A DNA stretch of 64,000 bases, taken from Bacillus sp. FJAT-14578. Its GTDB lineage: Bacteria > Bacillota > Bacilli > Bacillales > Bacillaceae_H. Below the pieces are notes generated by a model, which made no database searches, had not been told where the DNA came from, and worked only from the letters and a program-made list of their open reading frames with translations. A program made the translations under genes and the position numbers. Positions 19,719-30,119 of the stretch are shown piece after piece (the first letter of the stretch is position 1; the number at the start of each line of letters is the position of its first letter). Location: NCBI RefSeq assembly GCF_000504165.1, contig NZ_AYSE01000001.1, forward strand, positions 620,001-684,000, written 5' to 3'.

Positions 19719-21029
19719 TTATTTTCGAGTTCGAGCAAAAATCTTGATTGGTGTGCCTTCAAATCCGAATGCATCTCGAAGTCTGTTCTCCAAGAAGCGC
19801 TCGTATGAGAAGTGCATCAATTCCGGATCATTTACAAACACGACAAAGGTCGGCGGTTTAACCGCTACTTGAGTCGTATAATAAATCTTCAAACGATTGC
19901 CGTTATGAGTAGGAGTCGGATTCATCGCCACCGCATCCATGATTACATCATTGATTACGTTTGTTTGAACACGCAACGCATGGTTTTCACTTGCCTTATT
20001 GATTACCGGAAGCAGTGTATGAATGCGCTTCTTTGTTTTGGCAGATAAAAACACGACCGGTGCGTAATCAAGGAACAAGAAATGTTCGCGGATGTTTTGT
20101 TCAAACTCTTTCATTGTTTTTTCATCTTTTTCAATGGCGTCCCACTTATTGACAACGATCACAACAGCCTTACCCGCTTCATGGGCATATCCGGCAATGC
20201 GTTTATCTTGTTCGATAATCCCTTCTTCCGCATTCAGAACGACAAGAACGACATCGGATCGTTCAATCGCTTTTAAAGCACGAAGCACACTATATTTTTC
20301 GGTACTCTCATACACTTTCCCTTTTTTTCGCATACCGGCTGTATCGATAATAACGTAATCTTGTCCCTCCTTCGTGAATGTAGAGTCAATGGCATCTCTT
20401 GTCGTACCAGCAATGTCACTGACAATGACTCGTTCTTCACCCAACATTGCATTCACAAGTGATGACTTCCCGACATTCGGTCGGCCGATAAGAGAGAATC
20501 GAATTGTTTCTTCATCGTATTCGTCATCCTCTTGCTTTGGAAAATGTTCAGCCGCTGCATCCAGTAAATCTCCGATTCCAAGTCCGTGTGAACCCGAAAT
20601 AGGAATCGGCTCGCCAAATCCTAAAGCATAAAAATCATAAATCATATCCCGCATTTCCGGATTATCAATTTTATTCACAGCCAACACAATCGGCTTTTTG
20701 GAACGATACAATATTTTAGCCACTTCTTCATCGGCAGAGGTAACACCTTCTCTTCCGTTCACAAGAAAAATGATAACGTCCGCTTCATCAATCGCAATTT
20801 CCGCCTGCTGACGAATTTGTTCTAAAAACGGCTCATCTCCAATGTCAATTCCACCTGTATCGATAATGTTAAAATCATGGGTCAACCATTCTCCTGAACT
20901 ATAGATTCGGTCACGTGTCACCCCTGGCAAGTCTTCTACTATGGATACTCTTTCTCCAACAATACGGTTGAAAATTGTAGATTTTCCGACGTTCGGGCGG
21001 CCTACAATCGCCACAACTGGTTTTGGCAT
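19719..21029 (-). CDS. der: Ribosome biogenesis GTPase Der (EngA)
   Basis: Tandem-GTPase needed for 50S subunit assembly. It has 436 residues, equal to B. subtilis Der. The first G domain has [22 protein letters not shown] and NKID; the second has [30 protein letters not shown] and NKWD. A C-terminal KH-like domain begins after [10 protein letters not shown]. The ATG at 21029 gives the conserved [12 protein letters not shown] start and has GGAGAG upstream; the longer reading is rejected. Confidence 0.97.
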   Translation of the reverse strand: MPKPVVAIVGRPNVGKSTIFNRIVGERVSIVEDLPGVTRDRIYSSGEWLTHDFNIIDTGGIDIGDEPFLEQIRQQAEIAIDEADVIIFLVNGREGVTSADEEVAKILYRSKKPIVLAVNKIDNPEMRDMIYDFYALGFGEPIPISGSHGLGIGDLLDAAAEHFPKQEDDEYDEETIRFSLIGRPNVGKSSLVNAMLGEERVIVSDIAGTTRDAIDSTFTKEGQDYVIIDTAGMRKKGKVYESTEKYSVLRALKAIERSDVVLVVLNAEEGIIEQDKRIAGYAHEAGKAVVIVVNKWDAIEKDEKTMKEFEQNIREHFLFLDYAPVVFLSAKTKKRIHTLLPVINKASENHALRVQTNVINDVIMDAVAMNPTPTHNGNRLKIYYTTQVAVKPPTFVVFVNDPELMHFSYERFLENRLRDAFGFEGTPIKIFARTRK

Positions 21030-21130
21030 AATCGTTCTCTCCTTCTTATTTGATTCTCTTATGTAAACTGTATTCCCATTTTTCATCCATCTTCATATAG
21101 TTACATATTAGTTAACTGGTGGAAACAAAT

Positions 21131-21160
21131 AAAAACCCCTTCTTTCTAAAAAGAGAGGGT
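21131..21160 (-). terminator. Possible terminator after yphA
   Basis: On the minus strand, CCCTCTCTTT...AAAGAAGGGG is followed by TTTTTATTT. Nothing else was recognised in the 21030-21335 gap apart from the presumed der promoter. Confidence 0.6.
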
Positions 21161-21335
21161 CATTAACCTTACCATTTTATCAAAAAATGTAGTTGACAAC
21201 AATGTCTTTCTTTCGGAAAGAATGGAATAAGTTCATATTCTGTTGTGCCATCCCCCTTACCCTCTAAAACACTAGTGGTGAGCCACCGGTTTTCCAGTTA
21301 ACTTTAAAGGAAATTCTTATCACGCAAATTTTTCT

Positions 21336-21947
21336 TTATAATCGTACCTTACTCCCTCTGCTTCTTGCATATTTCAATAAATATAAGTCAAGATAAAGAG
21401 CAAGTTGAACGAACAACGCCCATCCTAACAGCAGCATACATGAAATAGCCGCGATATCAAGGAACGGCAACGCTCCAATGGTATAGTACATGTGAACATC
21501 ATATAAAATCGCAGAAAACAAAAGATCTCCGTAACACATTCCAAGGATTAGGCATATAATGCGCTCTTGAATGCTTTTTACAAGCATACATACTATATAT
21601 AGCAAAAGAAAGCCTATGGCCCATTTTCGGTCGACGAAAATCCACACAGGGTCAAAAAGTTCAAACAAACAAAAACCAGCATAGGCTATCATGGTAATGA
21701 AGGAAGAAAGCAATAAATAGCTGGAAAAAAACGTCCTTTGCCAAGCAAGAAAAATGAAGACGAATAAAAGAAAACAAATAAAAGTGCCATTAAATGCATA
21801 AGCCCCCATATATATAGTTGTTGTTGAAAACAGCAAACAAACCAATAGCGCACAAGCATAAAAAGTCCGCAGCACTTGTTTTCCCATTAAAAAAGTCACC
21901 GCTGCCCAACCAATCCAGGCAAACCAATAAAAAAAGATTCCTTCCAT
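21336..21947 (-). CDS. yphA: Polytopic membrane protein YphA
   Basis: A 203-residue, strongly hydrophobic protein with about six or seven predicted membrane segments and a basic C-terminus (KYARSRGSKVRL). No catalytic motif is visible. The ATG at 21947 is chosen because GGGAGG lies 7 nt upstream. It occupies the place of B. subtilis yphA, upstream of der. Function is unknown. Confidence 0.75.
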   Translation of the reverse strand: MEGIFFYWFAWIGWAAVTFLMGKQVLRTFYACALLVCLLFSTTTIYMGAYAFNGTFICFLLFVFIFLAWQRTFFSSYLLLSSFITMIAYAGFCLFELFDPVWIFVDRKWAIGFLLLYIVCMLVKSIQERIICLILGMCYGDLLFSAILYDVHMYYTIGALPFLDIAAISCMLLLGWALFVQLALYLDLYLLKYARSRGSKVRL

Positions 21948-22082
21948 ATTTTTACCTCCCACTAATTCATTATGTATCAAATCCATGCAAATTAGTCTTT
22001 ACGCTGCATAAATCATTTACATTTGTATGAACATATAAGGTGAAAGTGAAACTTCCCTTATTAGGGAAAGGAGGTTGAAGTA

Positions 22083-22214
22083 ATGGGGAAAGACCGTCAA
22101 GAAAAAAAGCTAAAACAATCAAAACGAGTGGAATCTGATCGCGATCAAGGACTTCATTATCCTGGAGCCACAAAACTTCAAAGCCCCGAAGAGGCACGCG
22201 AAATCAATCAGTAA
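22083..22214 (+). CDS. ypzI: YpzI-like small protein
   Basis: A 43-residue, highly charged protein that starts MGKDRQEKKLKQSKRVE, continues SDRDQGLHYPGATKL and ends QSPEEAREINQ. An excellent AAAGGAGG lies 8 nt before the ATG. The length and the DRDQGLHYPGAT core match the YpzI family of Bacillus, whose function is not known to me. It is one of four plus-strand genes in the window and stands divergent from yphA. Without its ribosome site and family match it could pass for noncoding. Confidence 0.8.
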   Translation: MGKDRQEKKLKQSKRVESDRDQGLHYPGATKLQSPEEAREINQ

Positions 22215-22218
22215 ACCA

Positions 22219-22336
22219 GAAAGGCGGAGGCGACTGTTCAACCTTGAGAGACGTTGAATCGTCTGCCATAGAAACCGCTTTTTGGTTTCAATGACAGACG
22301 TAAAACGACCGAAAGGTTAGGAGCCGCAGCTGGACA
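22219..22336 (+). repeat. Structured intergenic repeat (family with GGAGCCGCAGCT end), copy 1
   Basis: It begins AAGGCGGAGGCGACTG and ends AGGAGCCGCAGCTGGACA. Internal inverted segments are AACC/GGTT, CGTCTGCCAT/ATGACAGACG and GAAACC/GGTTTC, so the middle folds into one long branched stem. The same ends flank a different stem at 36331-36444. It begins right after ypzI and may serve as its 3' region. Confidence 0.75.
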
Positions 22337-22352
22337 GTAAAGAAAAACGGAG

Positions 22353-22402
22353 AAAAAAGAGGAAAGGAACGGCATAAAAACATGTCGTTCCTTTCCTCTT
22401 TT
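22353..22402. terminator. Bidirectional hairpin between ypzI and fni
   Basis: AAAAGAGGAAAGGAACG pairs with CGTTCCTTTCCTCTTTT around a 13-nt centre. The A- and T-rich outer ends suit termination of plus-strand transcripts from ypzI and perhaps minus-strand transcripts from fni. Confidence 0.7.
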
Positions 22403-22420
22403 CCAAAAACCTTTAAAAAT

Positions 22421-23533
<1,113 letters not shown>

Positions 23534-23539
23534 TCACCA

Positions 23540-24679
23540 TTATTTTAATTTTTTTAGTTGATCTCCAATCATTTCACCAAGCTGGAAACCTCCGGAATCA
23601 GCTTGTTTTTGATACGCGCTGTAATCCACTTCAGGCTCCTGCTCTTCAAGCTCACGCATACTTAATGATATGCGTTTTTCTGCTTGATTTACATCTAATA
23701 CTTTTACTGTTACCTTCTCCCCTTCACTTAATACCTCGTGAGGAGTGTTAATGTGTTTATTCGCAATATGAGAAATGTGAACAAGCCCTTCAACTCCAGG
23801 TGCCACTTCGACAAACGCGCCAAACGATACAAGGCGCTGAACCGTTCCCTCTAAAACGTCCCCTTTCTTCACCGTAGAAGAAATATTGGACCACGGGCCT
23901 TCGAGCGTATCTTTAATGGAAAGGGAAATACGCCCATTTTCCTTGTCGACCGATAAGACTTTCACTTTTACTTGCTGGCCTTCTTCTACTACATCTGACG
24001 GCTTATTGACATGTGTATGGGAAAGTTGGGAAATGTGAACCAATCCATCACCCCCGCCAATATCAACAAACACACCAAAGTTAGTTAAACGCTGAACCGT
24101 TCCCTCAAGCACCTGCCCTGCTTCTAATGATTGAAGAACGTGCTTCTTTTGATTCGCAGCCTCTTCTTCCACTACCGCACGATGGGATAAAATCACGCGG
24201 TTCTTTTCACGATCAAGCTCTACGACTTTAACGGTTAACGTTTTTCCTTTATAATCGGTAAAATCTTCCACATAATGGGCCTCAACAAGCGACGCAGGAA
24301 TAAAGCCGCGCAGACCAATATCCACTACTAATCCGCCTTTGACCACGTCTTTTACTTCTGATTCAAATACTTCTCCCGAAGCAAGTTTTGCTTCTAAATC
24401 TTCCCATGCTTTTTCTGCATCAACAGCACGTTTTGATAAGATCAGGGCTTCGTCTTCCACTTTCATGACTTTTACTTCGACTTTCGCCCCTTCTTCAATG
24501 GCATCCCCGGCTTTTTCGATATGCAAACTGGATAGTTCGCTGATTGGTAAAATTCCATCTAACTTGCTTCCCTCCAGCTCGACAAGCACCTGTTTTTCTT
24601 CTACTTTTGTGACGATACCACTTACAATATCCCCTACTTGCAATGTCTTTACTTCCACTTGATTCATATCTTCTACCAT
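23540..24679 (-). CDS. ypfD: 30S ribosomal protein S1 homologue with four S1 domains
   Basis: RNA-binding protein with four S1 (OB-fold) repeats of about 70 residues: VGDIVSGIVTKVEEKQ, SEVKDVVKGGLVVDIGLRGFIPAS, LEGTVQRLTNFGVFVDIGGGDGLVHIS and LEGTVQRLVSFGAFVEVAPGVEGLVHIS. It has 379 residues, shorter than the six-domain S1 of Proteobacteria and typical for Bacilli. The last two repeats look like the canonical mRNA-binding ones. AAGGAGGG lies 7 nt before the ATG at 24679. Its exact role in Bacillus translation is unsettled. Confidence 0.94.
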   Translation of the reverse strand: MVEDMNQVEVKTLQVGDIVSGIVTKVEEKQVLVELEGSKLDGILPISELSSLHIEKAGDAIEEGAKVEVKVMKVEDEALILSKRAVDAEKAWEDLEAKLASGEVFESEVKDVVKGGLVVDIGLRGFIPASLVEAHYVEDFTDYKGKTLTVKVVELDREKNRVILSHRAVVEEEAANQKKHVLQSLEAGQVLEGTVQRLTNFGVFVDIGGGDGLVHISQLSHTHVNKPSDVVEEGQQVKVKVLSVDKENGRISLSIKDTLEGPWSNISSTVKKGDVLEGTVQRLVSFGAFVEVAPGVEGLVHISHIANKHINTPHEVLSEGEKVTVKVLDVNQAEKRISLSMRELEEQEPEVDYSAYQKQADSGGFQLGEMIGDQLKKLK

Positions 24680-24843
24680 TGTTTAGCCCTCCTTCATTAG
24701 CCCATACAATATGTATATATAAAGCATGGTTTCATGCTTCTTCCTACTGGGTTTTTCTGTTCATCCAAGGAGTGAATATAAAAATAGTCTTTCTACTAAC
24801 TTCTAATAAATAGACCCCTTTTGTCAAGCGAAAAGCTTTCAAA

Positions 24844-25428
24844 CTATTGATATTTTTCGATCATTTTTCCGATTTCCCGCATAATGACAGCTGTCGCTTC
24901 CTCTGCCGACACTTTTTCTTGACGATACTTTTCCATGTCCAGTGGAGGACCGTATACCACTTTTAATTTTTTGAACGGTTGATACGGACCGATAATAGCG
25001 CACGGAATAACGACGGCCTTAGATCGAAGCGCAAAAAAACCAGCTCCTGCAAGCCCTTCTCCAAGCGTTCCATCTTTACTTCTCGTGCCCTCAGGAAAAA
25101 GTCCAAGGACTTCCCCTTCCTTTAAAATAGCAAGCGCTTTTCGAAGAGCGTCCCGGTCACTCATTCCGCGTTTCACAGGAAATGCTTTTAAATGCGGAAC
25201 GAGATACTTGATAATAGGTGCTTTAAACAGCTCCTCTTTTGCCATAAAAGCAACCGGCCTAGGAAACATCATCCCAACAACCGGGGGATCGAGGTTGCTG
25301 ATGTGATTAGAACAAAGGAGAACCGCTCCTTCTTTTGGAATATGTTCAGTTCCATGCACCTCTATTCGATAAAGGGGGCCAAGAACAGCACGACATACAT
25401 TTTTTGCAATCGTATAAATAACCGCCAT
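24844..25428 (-). CDS. plsC: 1-acyl-sn-glycerol-3-phosphate acyltransferase
   Basis: Acylates lysophosphatidic acid to phosphatidic acid at the membrane. It has 194 residues. It shows the acyltransferase NHISNLDP (H-x4-D) motif, the FMAKEELFKAPIIKYLV segment, FPVKRGMSDRDALRKA and the FPEGTRSKDG substrate motif. An N-terminal hydrophobic helix anchors it. The start lies 4 nt after the cmk stop, so it is cotranscribed with cmk. In B. subtilis plsC maps elsewhere; the cmk-plsC-ypfD order is common in other Bacillaceae. Confidence 0.93.
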   Translation of the reverse strand: MAVIYTIAKNVCRAVLGPLYRIEVHGTEHIPKEGAVLLCSNHISNLDPPVVGMMFPRPVAFMAKEELFKAPIIKYLVPHLKAFPVKRGMSDRDALRKALAILKEGEVLGLFPEGTRSKDGTLGEGLAGAGFFALRSKAVVIPCAIIGPYQPFKKLKVVYGPPLDMEKYRQEKVSAEEATAVIMREIGKMIEKYQ

Positions 25429-25432
25429 TTAA

Positions 25433-26104
25433 TTATATCCTCTCGTTCACTAATGAAATAATTTTGTCTACTACTTGTTCAATCGTCAAGGATGTCGTAT
25501 CAATTTCAACTGCATCATCCGCCTTTTTCAGCGGAGCCACTTCACGTTCGGAATCCAGCTTGTCTCGTGCTGCAATCTCTTGTTTTAATGTTTCTAAATT
25601 GGACTCGAATCCTTTTGCTGTATTCTCTTCATGGCGACGTTTAGCCCGCTCGTCTACTGATGCACGCAAAAATACTTTCACTTCTGCATTAGGCAGCACA
25701 TGTGTTCCGATATCCCGGCCGTCCATTACCACTCCTCTTCCTTCAGCAATGCGGCGTTGGCGCGCGACCATATCTTCACGCACTTTTCGATGTTTCGCCG
25801 TAATAGAGACCGCGTTCGTTACTTCACTTGAACGAATGGCTTCTGTTACATCTTCTCCATCGACGAACACAAGCTGCCCCTTCTGAGACGGTTTAAGCTG
25901 CAAATCTGTTTCTTGAAGAAGTTGAAGTAATTTTTCTTCATTTTGCAAATCTATGTCAAGATTCTGCGCTTTATGCGTAAGAGCCCGATACATCGCTCCT
26001 GTGTCTACATAAATATATGAAAGTTTTTCTGCAATGATTTTAGCGACCGTGCTTTTTCCGGCAGCTGCAGGGCCATCAATGGCCACAGAAATTTGCTTAT
26101 TCAT
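25433..26104 (-). CDS. cmk: Cytidylate kinase
   Basis: Phosphorylates CMP and dCMP. It has 223 residues. The P-loop is [12 protein letters not shown], followed by [12 protein letters not shown], the [15 protein letters not shown]-binding insert, [13 protein letters not shown] and [13 protein letters not shown] of the lid. The ATG at 26104 with an upstream GGAGG gives the conserved [12 protein letters not shown] start; the longer reading runs through a terminator and is rejected. Confidence 0.97.
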   Translation of the reverse strand: MNKQISVAIDGPAAAGKSTVAKIIAEKLSYIYVDTGAMYRALTHKAQNLDIDLQNEEKLLQLLQETDLQLKPSQKGQLVFVDGEDVTEAIRSSEVTNAVSITAKHRKVREDMVARQRRIAEGRGVVMDGRDIGTHVLPNAEVKVFLRASVDERAKRRHEENTAKGFESNLETLKQEIAARDKLDSEREVAPLKKADDAVEIDTTSLTIEQVVDKIISLVNERI

Positions 26105-26149
26105 AAATCCTCCTTGTGATACATCACCATCAAAAAATTTGGTTATGAC

Positions 26150-26180
26150 GAAAAAAAGAGCAGGTTTCATCCTGCGTCTT
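26150..26180 (-). terminator. Terminator of ypfB
   Basis: On the minus strand, GACGCAGGATGAAACCTGCTC is followed by seven T; an outer GGCTTATGAC/GTCATAACC pairing strengthens it. Confidence 0.8.
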
Positions 26181-26226
26181 TTTGGTCATAAGCCTTATAG
26201 TTGACTTTATTTTAGCATACGTCGTT

Positions 26227-26403
26227 TTACTGGTCGAATGTTTCAATGATTTTACTAAAATTATTTTTTGTAACCCCTTCATACTGAATAATCTTAGAGA
26301 AATACGACCCGTAGTCGCTGTACAGCAATACGCCTTGTGCAATCAATAAAAAGATAAACTGAATGATTGCTAACTTAATTAATATTCTTTCAATGCTTTT
26401 CAT
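26227..26403 (-). CDS. ypfB: Small single-pass membrane protein YpfB
   Basis: A 58-residue protein with one hydrophobic segment near the N-terminus (about residues 8-27: LIKLAIIQFIFLLIAQGVLL) and a polar C-terminus. GGGTGAGG lies just before the ATG at 26403. It lies between ypfA and cmk as in B. subtilis ypfB. Function is unknown. Confidence 0.72.
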   Translation of the reverse strand: MKSIERILIKLAIIQFIFLLIAQGVLLYSDYGSYFSKIIQYEGVTKNNFSKIIETFDQ

Positions 26404-26536
26404 TAACCTCACCCTTCATTTACTAAACAGTATGCTTAGAAAGGGCTGGTTTTATTCTAAGACTTTATGAAACAATGGTGTCGATTTCATCACTAGTAAC
26501 ACTAACCTTTAACGTAGTGGACTTTAGAGCAGAACC

Positions 26537-27196
26537 TTATAATAAACCTTTTCGTTTCAGCTCCAGCTGCTGTTCAAAAACAAAGCGAGTGATTTGTTCT
26601 TTTTCCCGGTCTCCAATATCCAAAAATTGCAAGGATAACTTTCCAATCTTTTCTCCTTCTGGACTGATGGCCCTTACTACTCTCGCCTGAAGCTCCAAAT
26701 AAAAAAATTCATTTGACTGCATCGGAAGCGTCAGCCACACTTTTACGAACTGGTTTTGTTTAACCTCAATATTTTGATTGATAAAAACCGCCACACCACC
26801 GGCGCTTATATCCTCGGTTCTTGTCACAAACGGACTAAACTCTCCCTCAATGGGATGAATGGCTGCGCTCACTGAAACAGGGACCCTCACATATTGCCGC
26901 CTCTGTATACGAAGCACACGATGATCTCCGGGATAACGCAAAGCAATCACAGGAAAGGTCTTTTTTGCCCTGCCGATGACCTCTGATTGAAAAAAGTAGA
27001 TAACGTTATCTTTTCCGATGAATGAAATGCTCACTTGAGTACCATCTAACATAAACGTCGTTTTTCCCGTTTCTTCATGAATCGGATAACTGACGAATAA
27101 ACGATCCGCTTCCCTCTCTACCACTTTACAATTAAACTTTTCTGCCTTTTCTTCCGCAAAAGGCTCAAGCCTTAGCAGCATCCCTTCTTTGATCAT
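26537..27196 (-). CDS. ypfA: PilZ-domain cyclic di-GMP receptor (MotI/DgrA type)
   Basis: A 219-residue YcgR-like protein. The N-terminal half is a YcgR_2-type beta domain. The C-terminal PilZ domain begins with RIQRRQYVRVPV, the RxxxR cyclic di-GMP motif, and continues with DISAGGVAVF, the D-x-S-x-x-G motif. Both binding motifs are intact. In B. subtilis the orthologue (YpfA, MotI) binds the flagellar stator protein MotA at high c-di-GMP and stops motility. It is upstream of ypfB and cmk. Confidence 0.92.
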   Translation of the reverse strand: MIKEGMLLRLEPFAEEKAEKFNCKVVEREADRLFVSYPIHEETGKTTFMLDGTQVSISFIGKDNVIYFFQSEVIGRAKKTFPVIALRYPGDHRVLRIQRRQYVRVPVSVSAAIHPIEGEFSPFVTRTEDISAGGVAVFINQNIEVKQNQFVKVWLTLPMQSNEFFYLELQARVVRAISPEGEKIGKLSLQFLDIGDREKEQITRFVFEQQLELKRKGLL

Positions 27197-27286
27197 TCTT
27201 CCCCCTCTTCCCTATACCTCTTTTTCCCCGACACCATATTACTAGTACTTTTTACTCACTTGTTATTTTACCGTAATTTTTCCAAG

Positions 27287-27336
27287 AAAAAAAGAGGATT
27301 TACAAGAGGGAGGCCCCCTTGAAATCCTCTTTTTTC
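27287..27336 (-). terminator. Terminator of sleB-ypeB
   Basis: On the minus strand, AAAAAAGAGGATTTCAAG pairs with CTTGTAAATCCTCTTTTTTT. It starts immediately after the ypeB stop codon. Confidence 0.9.
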
Positions 27337-27337
27337 T

Positions 27338-28684
27338 TTATACTTGTTCGTAAATTTGCTCTGCATTTTGGAGCTTTTCGACTTTTTCCTCATAACCATT
27401 TTCAGCGTTGATAAAAATGCGGTATGTGTCATTGTTAATCATACCTAAAAACTCATAACATAATACTTCCTCTTTTAAATCATTTGTCACGATGGCAAGT
27501 CGACTTTCCATCATTTTTACTTTAGGATTGATTTTACTTCTGGCGTCTTCTTGCGACAGAACCGGTTCAGGAATTTTACGCAATTTATGTGCCATCAAAA
27601 AATCACGAGCTGAAAATCCCAACACTTTTCCGTCTTCCAGCGATATTTTCATTTTGACCGAATCCGGGTAGATGCGAACTCCGTCTTGTGTTCCGACAAA
27701 TGTAAAAACCCCTGTGTTATCATACTGAGCGCTCTCGTACAGTTCCAAACTTTCAAATTGATGCTGCTTGAGAAAATTCTGTGCTTTTAACGTCGCTTCA
27801 TTCAAACTGATATTTTGCTTCGTTACCTCTTTATTTTGAATGACCCATATCGGGTAACCGCCTTTTTTCGTAATATCCATATAAGTTTCTTGTTTTTCCC
27901 CGGGACTCTTTATCGTTAAACTGTAAAAGCCGTAATCAGATCCTTCTCCACTCTCCGTCACGCGAACATCCTCATTTCCTTTTAAACTCAGAAATGAACG
28001 GGCCACTTCTTTCGCTACGGTCTCGTTAATTTCCCTTCCTTTCAATTGGGAGAAATTACGATCTTGCTGTTCAACACTTGTAAAAGTTGGCCCAAAATCT
28101 GTTTCCGCGTAGCTTTCGACATTCTTCTCTACCGTTTTAAAGCCATCAATGATCGTATTATCGGCTTGTTTTTCGTTTGTGGCCAGTGCTAATTCCACAT
28201 CCATCCAGCGCAAGTTGTTTTCGATGACTAAATGCTGCACTTTTCTCAATTCATTTTGGATGTCGCCTGACGTTTTATATAGTGCCTTTAACGTATCATA
28301 CTCCTTATCCGTCAACGGCTCTTTACTTAAATCTCGAATGGCTGTACGATAGCTGAAGTTTCCCATATTCGCTAAGAACTCTTCCGTTTTATTGAATGGA
28401 AGCAAAGTTAAAGGCAGTTGACCGACATTGCTATGCGCTTCCGACGTAAGCCTCCATACTTCGGCAAGAGCGGGAGACAGCTGGTCACGAGAATTCATGG
28501 CGAGCGTCGTCCCGATTTTGTCATTTAATAAATCCATCTCATACGCCAAATCATGGAAAGCCCGCTGATAATTATTTTCTGCATGCTGGAGAACCGCGTT
28601 TTTTTCCTGGTGCTCTTGATACCCCCAGTATCCTGCCCCTATTCCTGCTATTGCTAAAACAGCAATTAATATTGTTCGCAACAT
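27338..28684 (-). CDS. ypeB: Germination protein YpeB
   Basis: Forespore membrane protein required for stable localisation of the cortex hydrolase SleB. It has 448 residues. A single N-terminal transmembrane segment (residues 3-20) is followed by a helical N-terminal domain and three PepSY-type domains in the C-terminal half, for example ETYMDITKKGGYPIWVI and DGKVLGFSARDFL. It lies 21 nt after sleB, so the two are translated from one mRNA. Length and order match B. subtilis. Confidence 0.95.
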   Translation of the reverse strand: MLRTILIAVLAIAGIGAGYWGYQEHQEKNAVLQHAENNYQRAFHDLAYEMDLLNDKIGTTLAMNSRDQLSPALAEVWRLTSEAHSNVGQLPLTLLPFNKTEEFLANMGNFSYRTAIRDLSKEPLTDKEYDTLKALYKTSGDIQNELRKVQHLVIENNLRWMDVELALATNEKQADNTIIDGFKTVEKNVESYAETDFGPTFTSVEQQDRNFSQLKGREINETVAKEVARSFLSLKGNEDVRVTESGEGSDYGFYSLTIKSPGEKQETYMDITKKGGYPIWVIQNKEVTKQNISLNEATLKAQNFLKQHQFESLELYESAQYDNTGVFTFVGTQDGVRIYPDSVKMKISLEDGKVLGFSARDFLMAHKLRKIPEPVLSQEDARSKINPKVKMMESRLAIVTNDLKEEVLCYEFLGMINNDTYRIFINAENGYEEKVEKLQNAEQIYEQV

Positions 28685-28705
28685 TCGTTTTCACCCCTCT
28701 TTTGT

Positions 28706-29614
28706 TTATTTACAGAAAATATGTTTTCCAATTTGTTTAATTTGCGGTCTTGACCAAATCCACGCACTCGTTGCTGTATCGGGATTAAAATAATATAAGG
28801 CATGTCCTGTTGGGTCCCACCCGTTTAAGGCATCTAACACAGCCTTTTTCGATGTTTCATTTGGAGTCAGCCAAATTTGTCCGTCTGCTACGGCTGTAAA
28901 AGCAGCAGGCTCAAAGATGACTCCGGCTACAGTATTGGGAAACGATGCACTATTCACACGATTAATAATCACGGCAGCAACCGCCACTTGACCGATATAA
29001 GGTTCACCTCGCGCCTCTCCGTGAACAGCATTCGCCATCAGTTGCAAATCATTTTGAGAGTAACCATTCGGCACATTGACAGCCGTCGGCTTTTTCGGTG
29101 CTTCTGCCTTTTGATTGCTTGCTTTTGGAGCTGGCTTTTTAGCTGGTGCTGCTGGTGCCTTTGCTCCTTGATCCTTTTTAGCAGTTGTCCCTTGCTTAGG
29201 AGCCGGCTTGGCTTGCTGTTCCAGCGGGGTTCCGCCGTAATGAGAAAACTTGTTTCCCTGATTGATTTGCTTTTTTACATATTGTTCATTGTATTTTGTT
29301 TTCGCTACAAGCTTTTTTTTCATTTCCGCTCCGACGAGCCCATCAATTTCCAATCCAAACTCATATTGAAAGTTCCGGACCGCCCAATACGTGCCCCAAC
29401 CAAAAACTCCGTCAATTTTCCCATTATAATAACCGATATATTGGAGACGGGATTGTAACTCGATGACATCATCCCCCACTGCTCCTTGTTGAATCACTTG
29501 ATTCGAAAAAGCGTGAACACGATGCTTTTCTCCTTGAGTAGAAAAGAAGCAAGCAAAGCCTATCGCAAAGCTGCATAATACATAGAGACATCTTTGTCCT
29601 TTAAACCATCGCAT
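28706..29614 (-). CDS. sleB: Spore cortex-lytic enzyme SleB
   Basis: Lytic transglycosylase that degrades muramic-lactam cortex during germination. It has 302 residues from the ATG at 29614. It has a signal sequence (residues 1-30), a peptidoglycan-binding domain with GAVGDDVIELQSRLQYIGYYNGKIDGVFG, a flexible linker rich in alanine, proline and lysine (about residues 125-180, longer than in B. subtilis), and a C-terminal hydrolase-2 domain with the catalytic glutamate in ANAVHGEARGEPY. GGGGGTC lies upstream of the ATG; the longer in-frame reading has no support. Expected control is by forespore sigma-G; no promoter was resolved. Confidence 0.95.
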   Translation of the reverse strand: MRWFKGQRCLYVLCSFAIGFACFFSTQGEKHRVHAFSNQVIQQGAVGDDVIELQSRLQYIGYYNGKIDGVFGWGTYWAVRNFQYEFGLEIDGLVGAEMKKKLVAKTKYNEQYVKKQINQGNKFSHYGGTPLEQQAKPAPKQGTTAKKDQGAKAPAAPAKKPAPKASNQKAEAPKKPTAVNVPNGYSQNDLQLMANAVHGEARGEPYIGQVAVAAVIINRVNSASFPNTVAGVIFEPAAFTAVADGQIWLTPNETSKKAVLDALNGWDPTGHALYYFNPDTATSAWIWSRPQIKQIGKHIFCK

Positions 29615-29684
29615 ATAATGACCCCCTATACCACTCGTGATTATGATAAGAGTATTTTTTGTAAAGACTGTTATTTTATACAAT

Positions 29685-29729
29685 GTCAGTGAAAGAAATG
29701 GAGGTTTTCCCTCCATTTCTTTCACTGAC
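29685..29729. repeat. 20-bp perfect inverted repeat upstream of sleB
   Basis: GTCAGTGAAAGAAATGGAGG, a 5-nt T-rich loop, then the exact complement. No T-tract follows on either strand. It lies about 70 bp upstream of the sleB start, next to an AT-rich stretch where the promoter should be. It is probably a transcription barrier or residual repeat. Confidence 0.65.
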
Positions 29730-29793
29730 TCGGAATGGGGCGCCCGGTCATATACATAACGCCAAATTTTCCTGCCCCCATCCCGAGTTACAT

Positions 29794-29992
29794 ATAAAGG
29801 AAACTTCCATCGATGGGGGTTTTCCTTCAGCCCCCACCGATGGTTAGTTAGGCCCGCACGATGCGGGTCACGCAGACGTTGCCGCAGGACGCGGCGGTGT
29901 TAGTCTGTGTTCTCATGTTCGGGCTTTTACGGGCAGTTATCCCCCACTTATACTTCCGCCGATTAAGCAAGTTTTGAAACGGGGGTCTTACT
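29794..29992 (+). repeat. Long form of the hairpin repeat, left part (interrupted by IS110)
   Basis: It begins ATAAAGGAAACTTCCATC and continues with a 12-of-13-bp hairpin (CCATCGATGGGGG with CCCCCACCGATGG), a CCCGC/GCGGG hairpin, and the GCCGC-AGGAC-GCGGC hairpin framed by AGACG and GTTAGTCT. It ends GGGGGTCTTACT at the IS110 junction. The missing end, CTGCCCGTTAATGCGGG, resumes at 31583 on the far side of the IS. Confidence 0.88.
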
Positions 29993-30119
29993 CCCATGAA
30001 AATAAACTGTTGTTTCCTCAAAAAAATGGCAATACTAAACTAAGCGCAGCTCATTTCAATTTTTTCAAACAAGAACTAGCGCTTGATCCAAGTTTATGAG
30101 TGAACAAATAATCAATGGA

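Noticed and set aside
21970..22082. Sporulation promoter upstream of ypzI
   Set aside because: GCATAAA and CATATAA are 21 bp apart, too far for sigma-F or sigma-G.
29643..29690. Sigma-G promoter for sleB
   Set aside because: GTATAA and an AATACT-like box are present, but spacing and -10 match are too poor to call.
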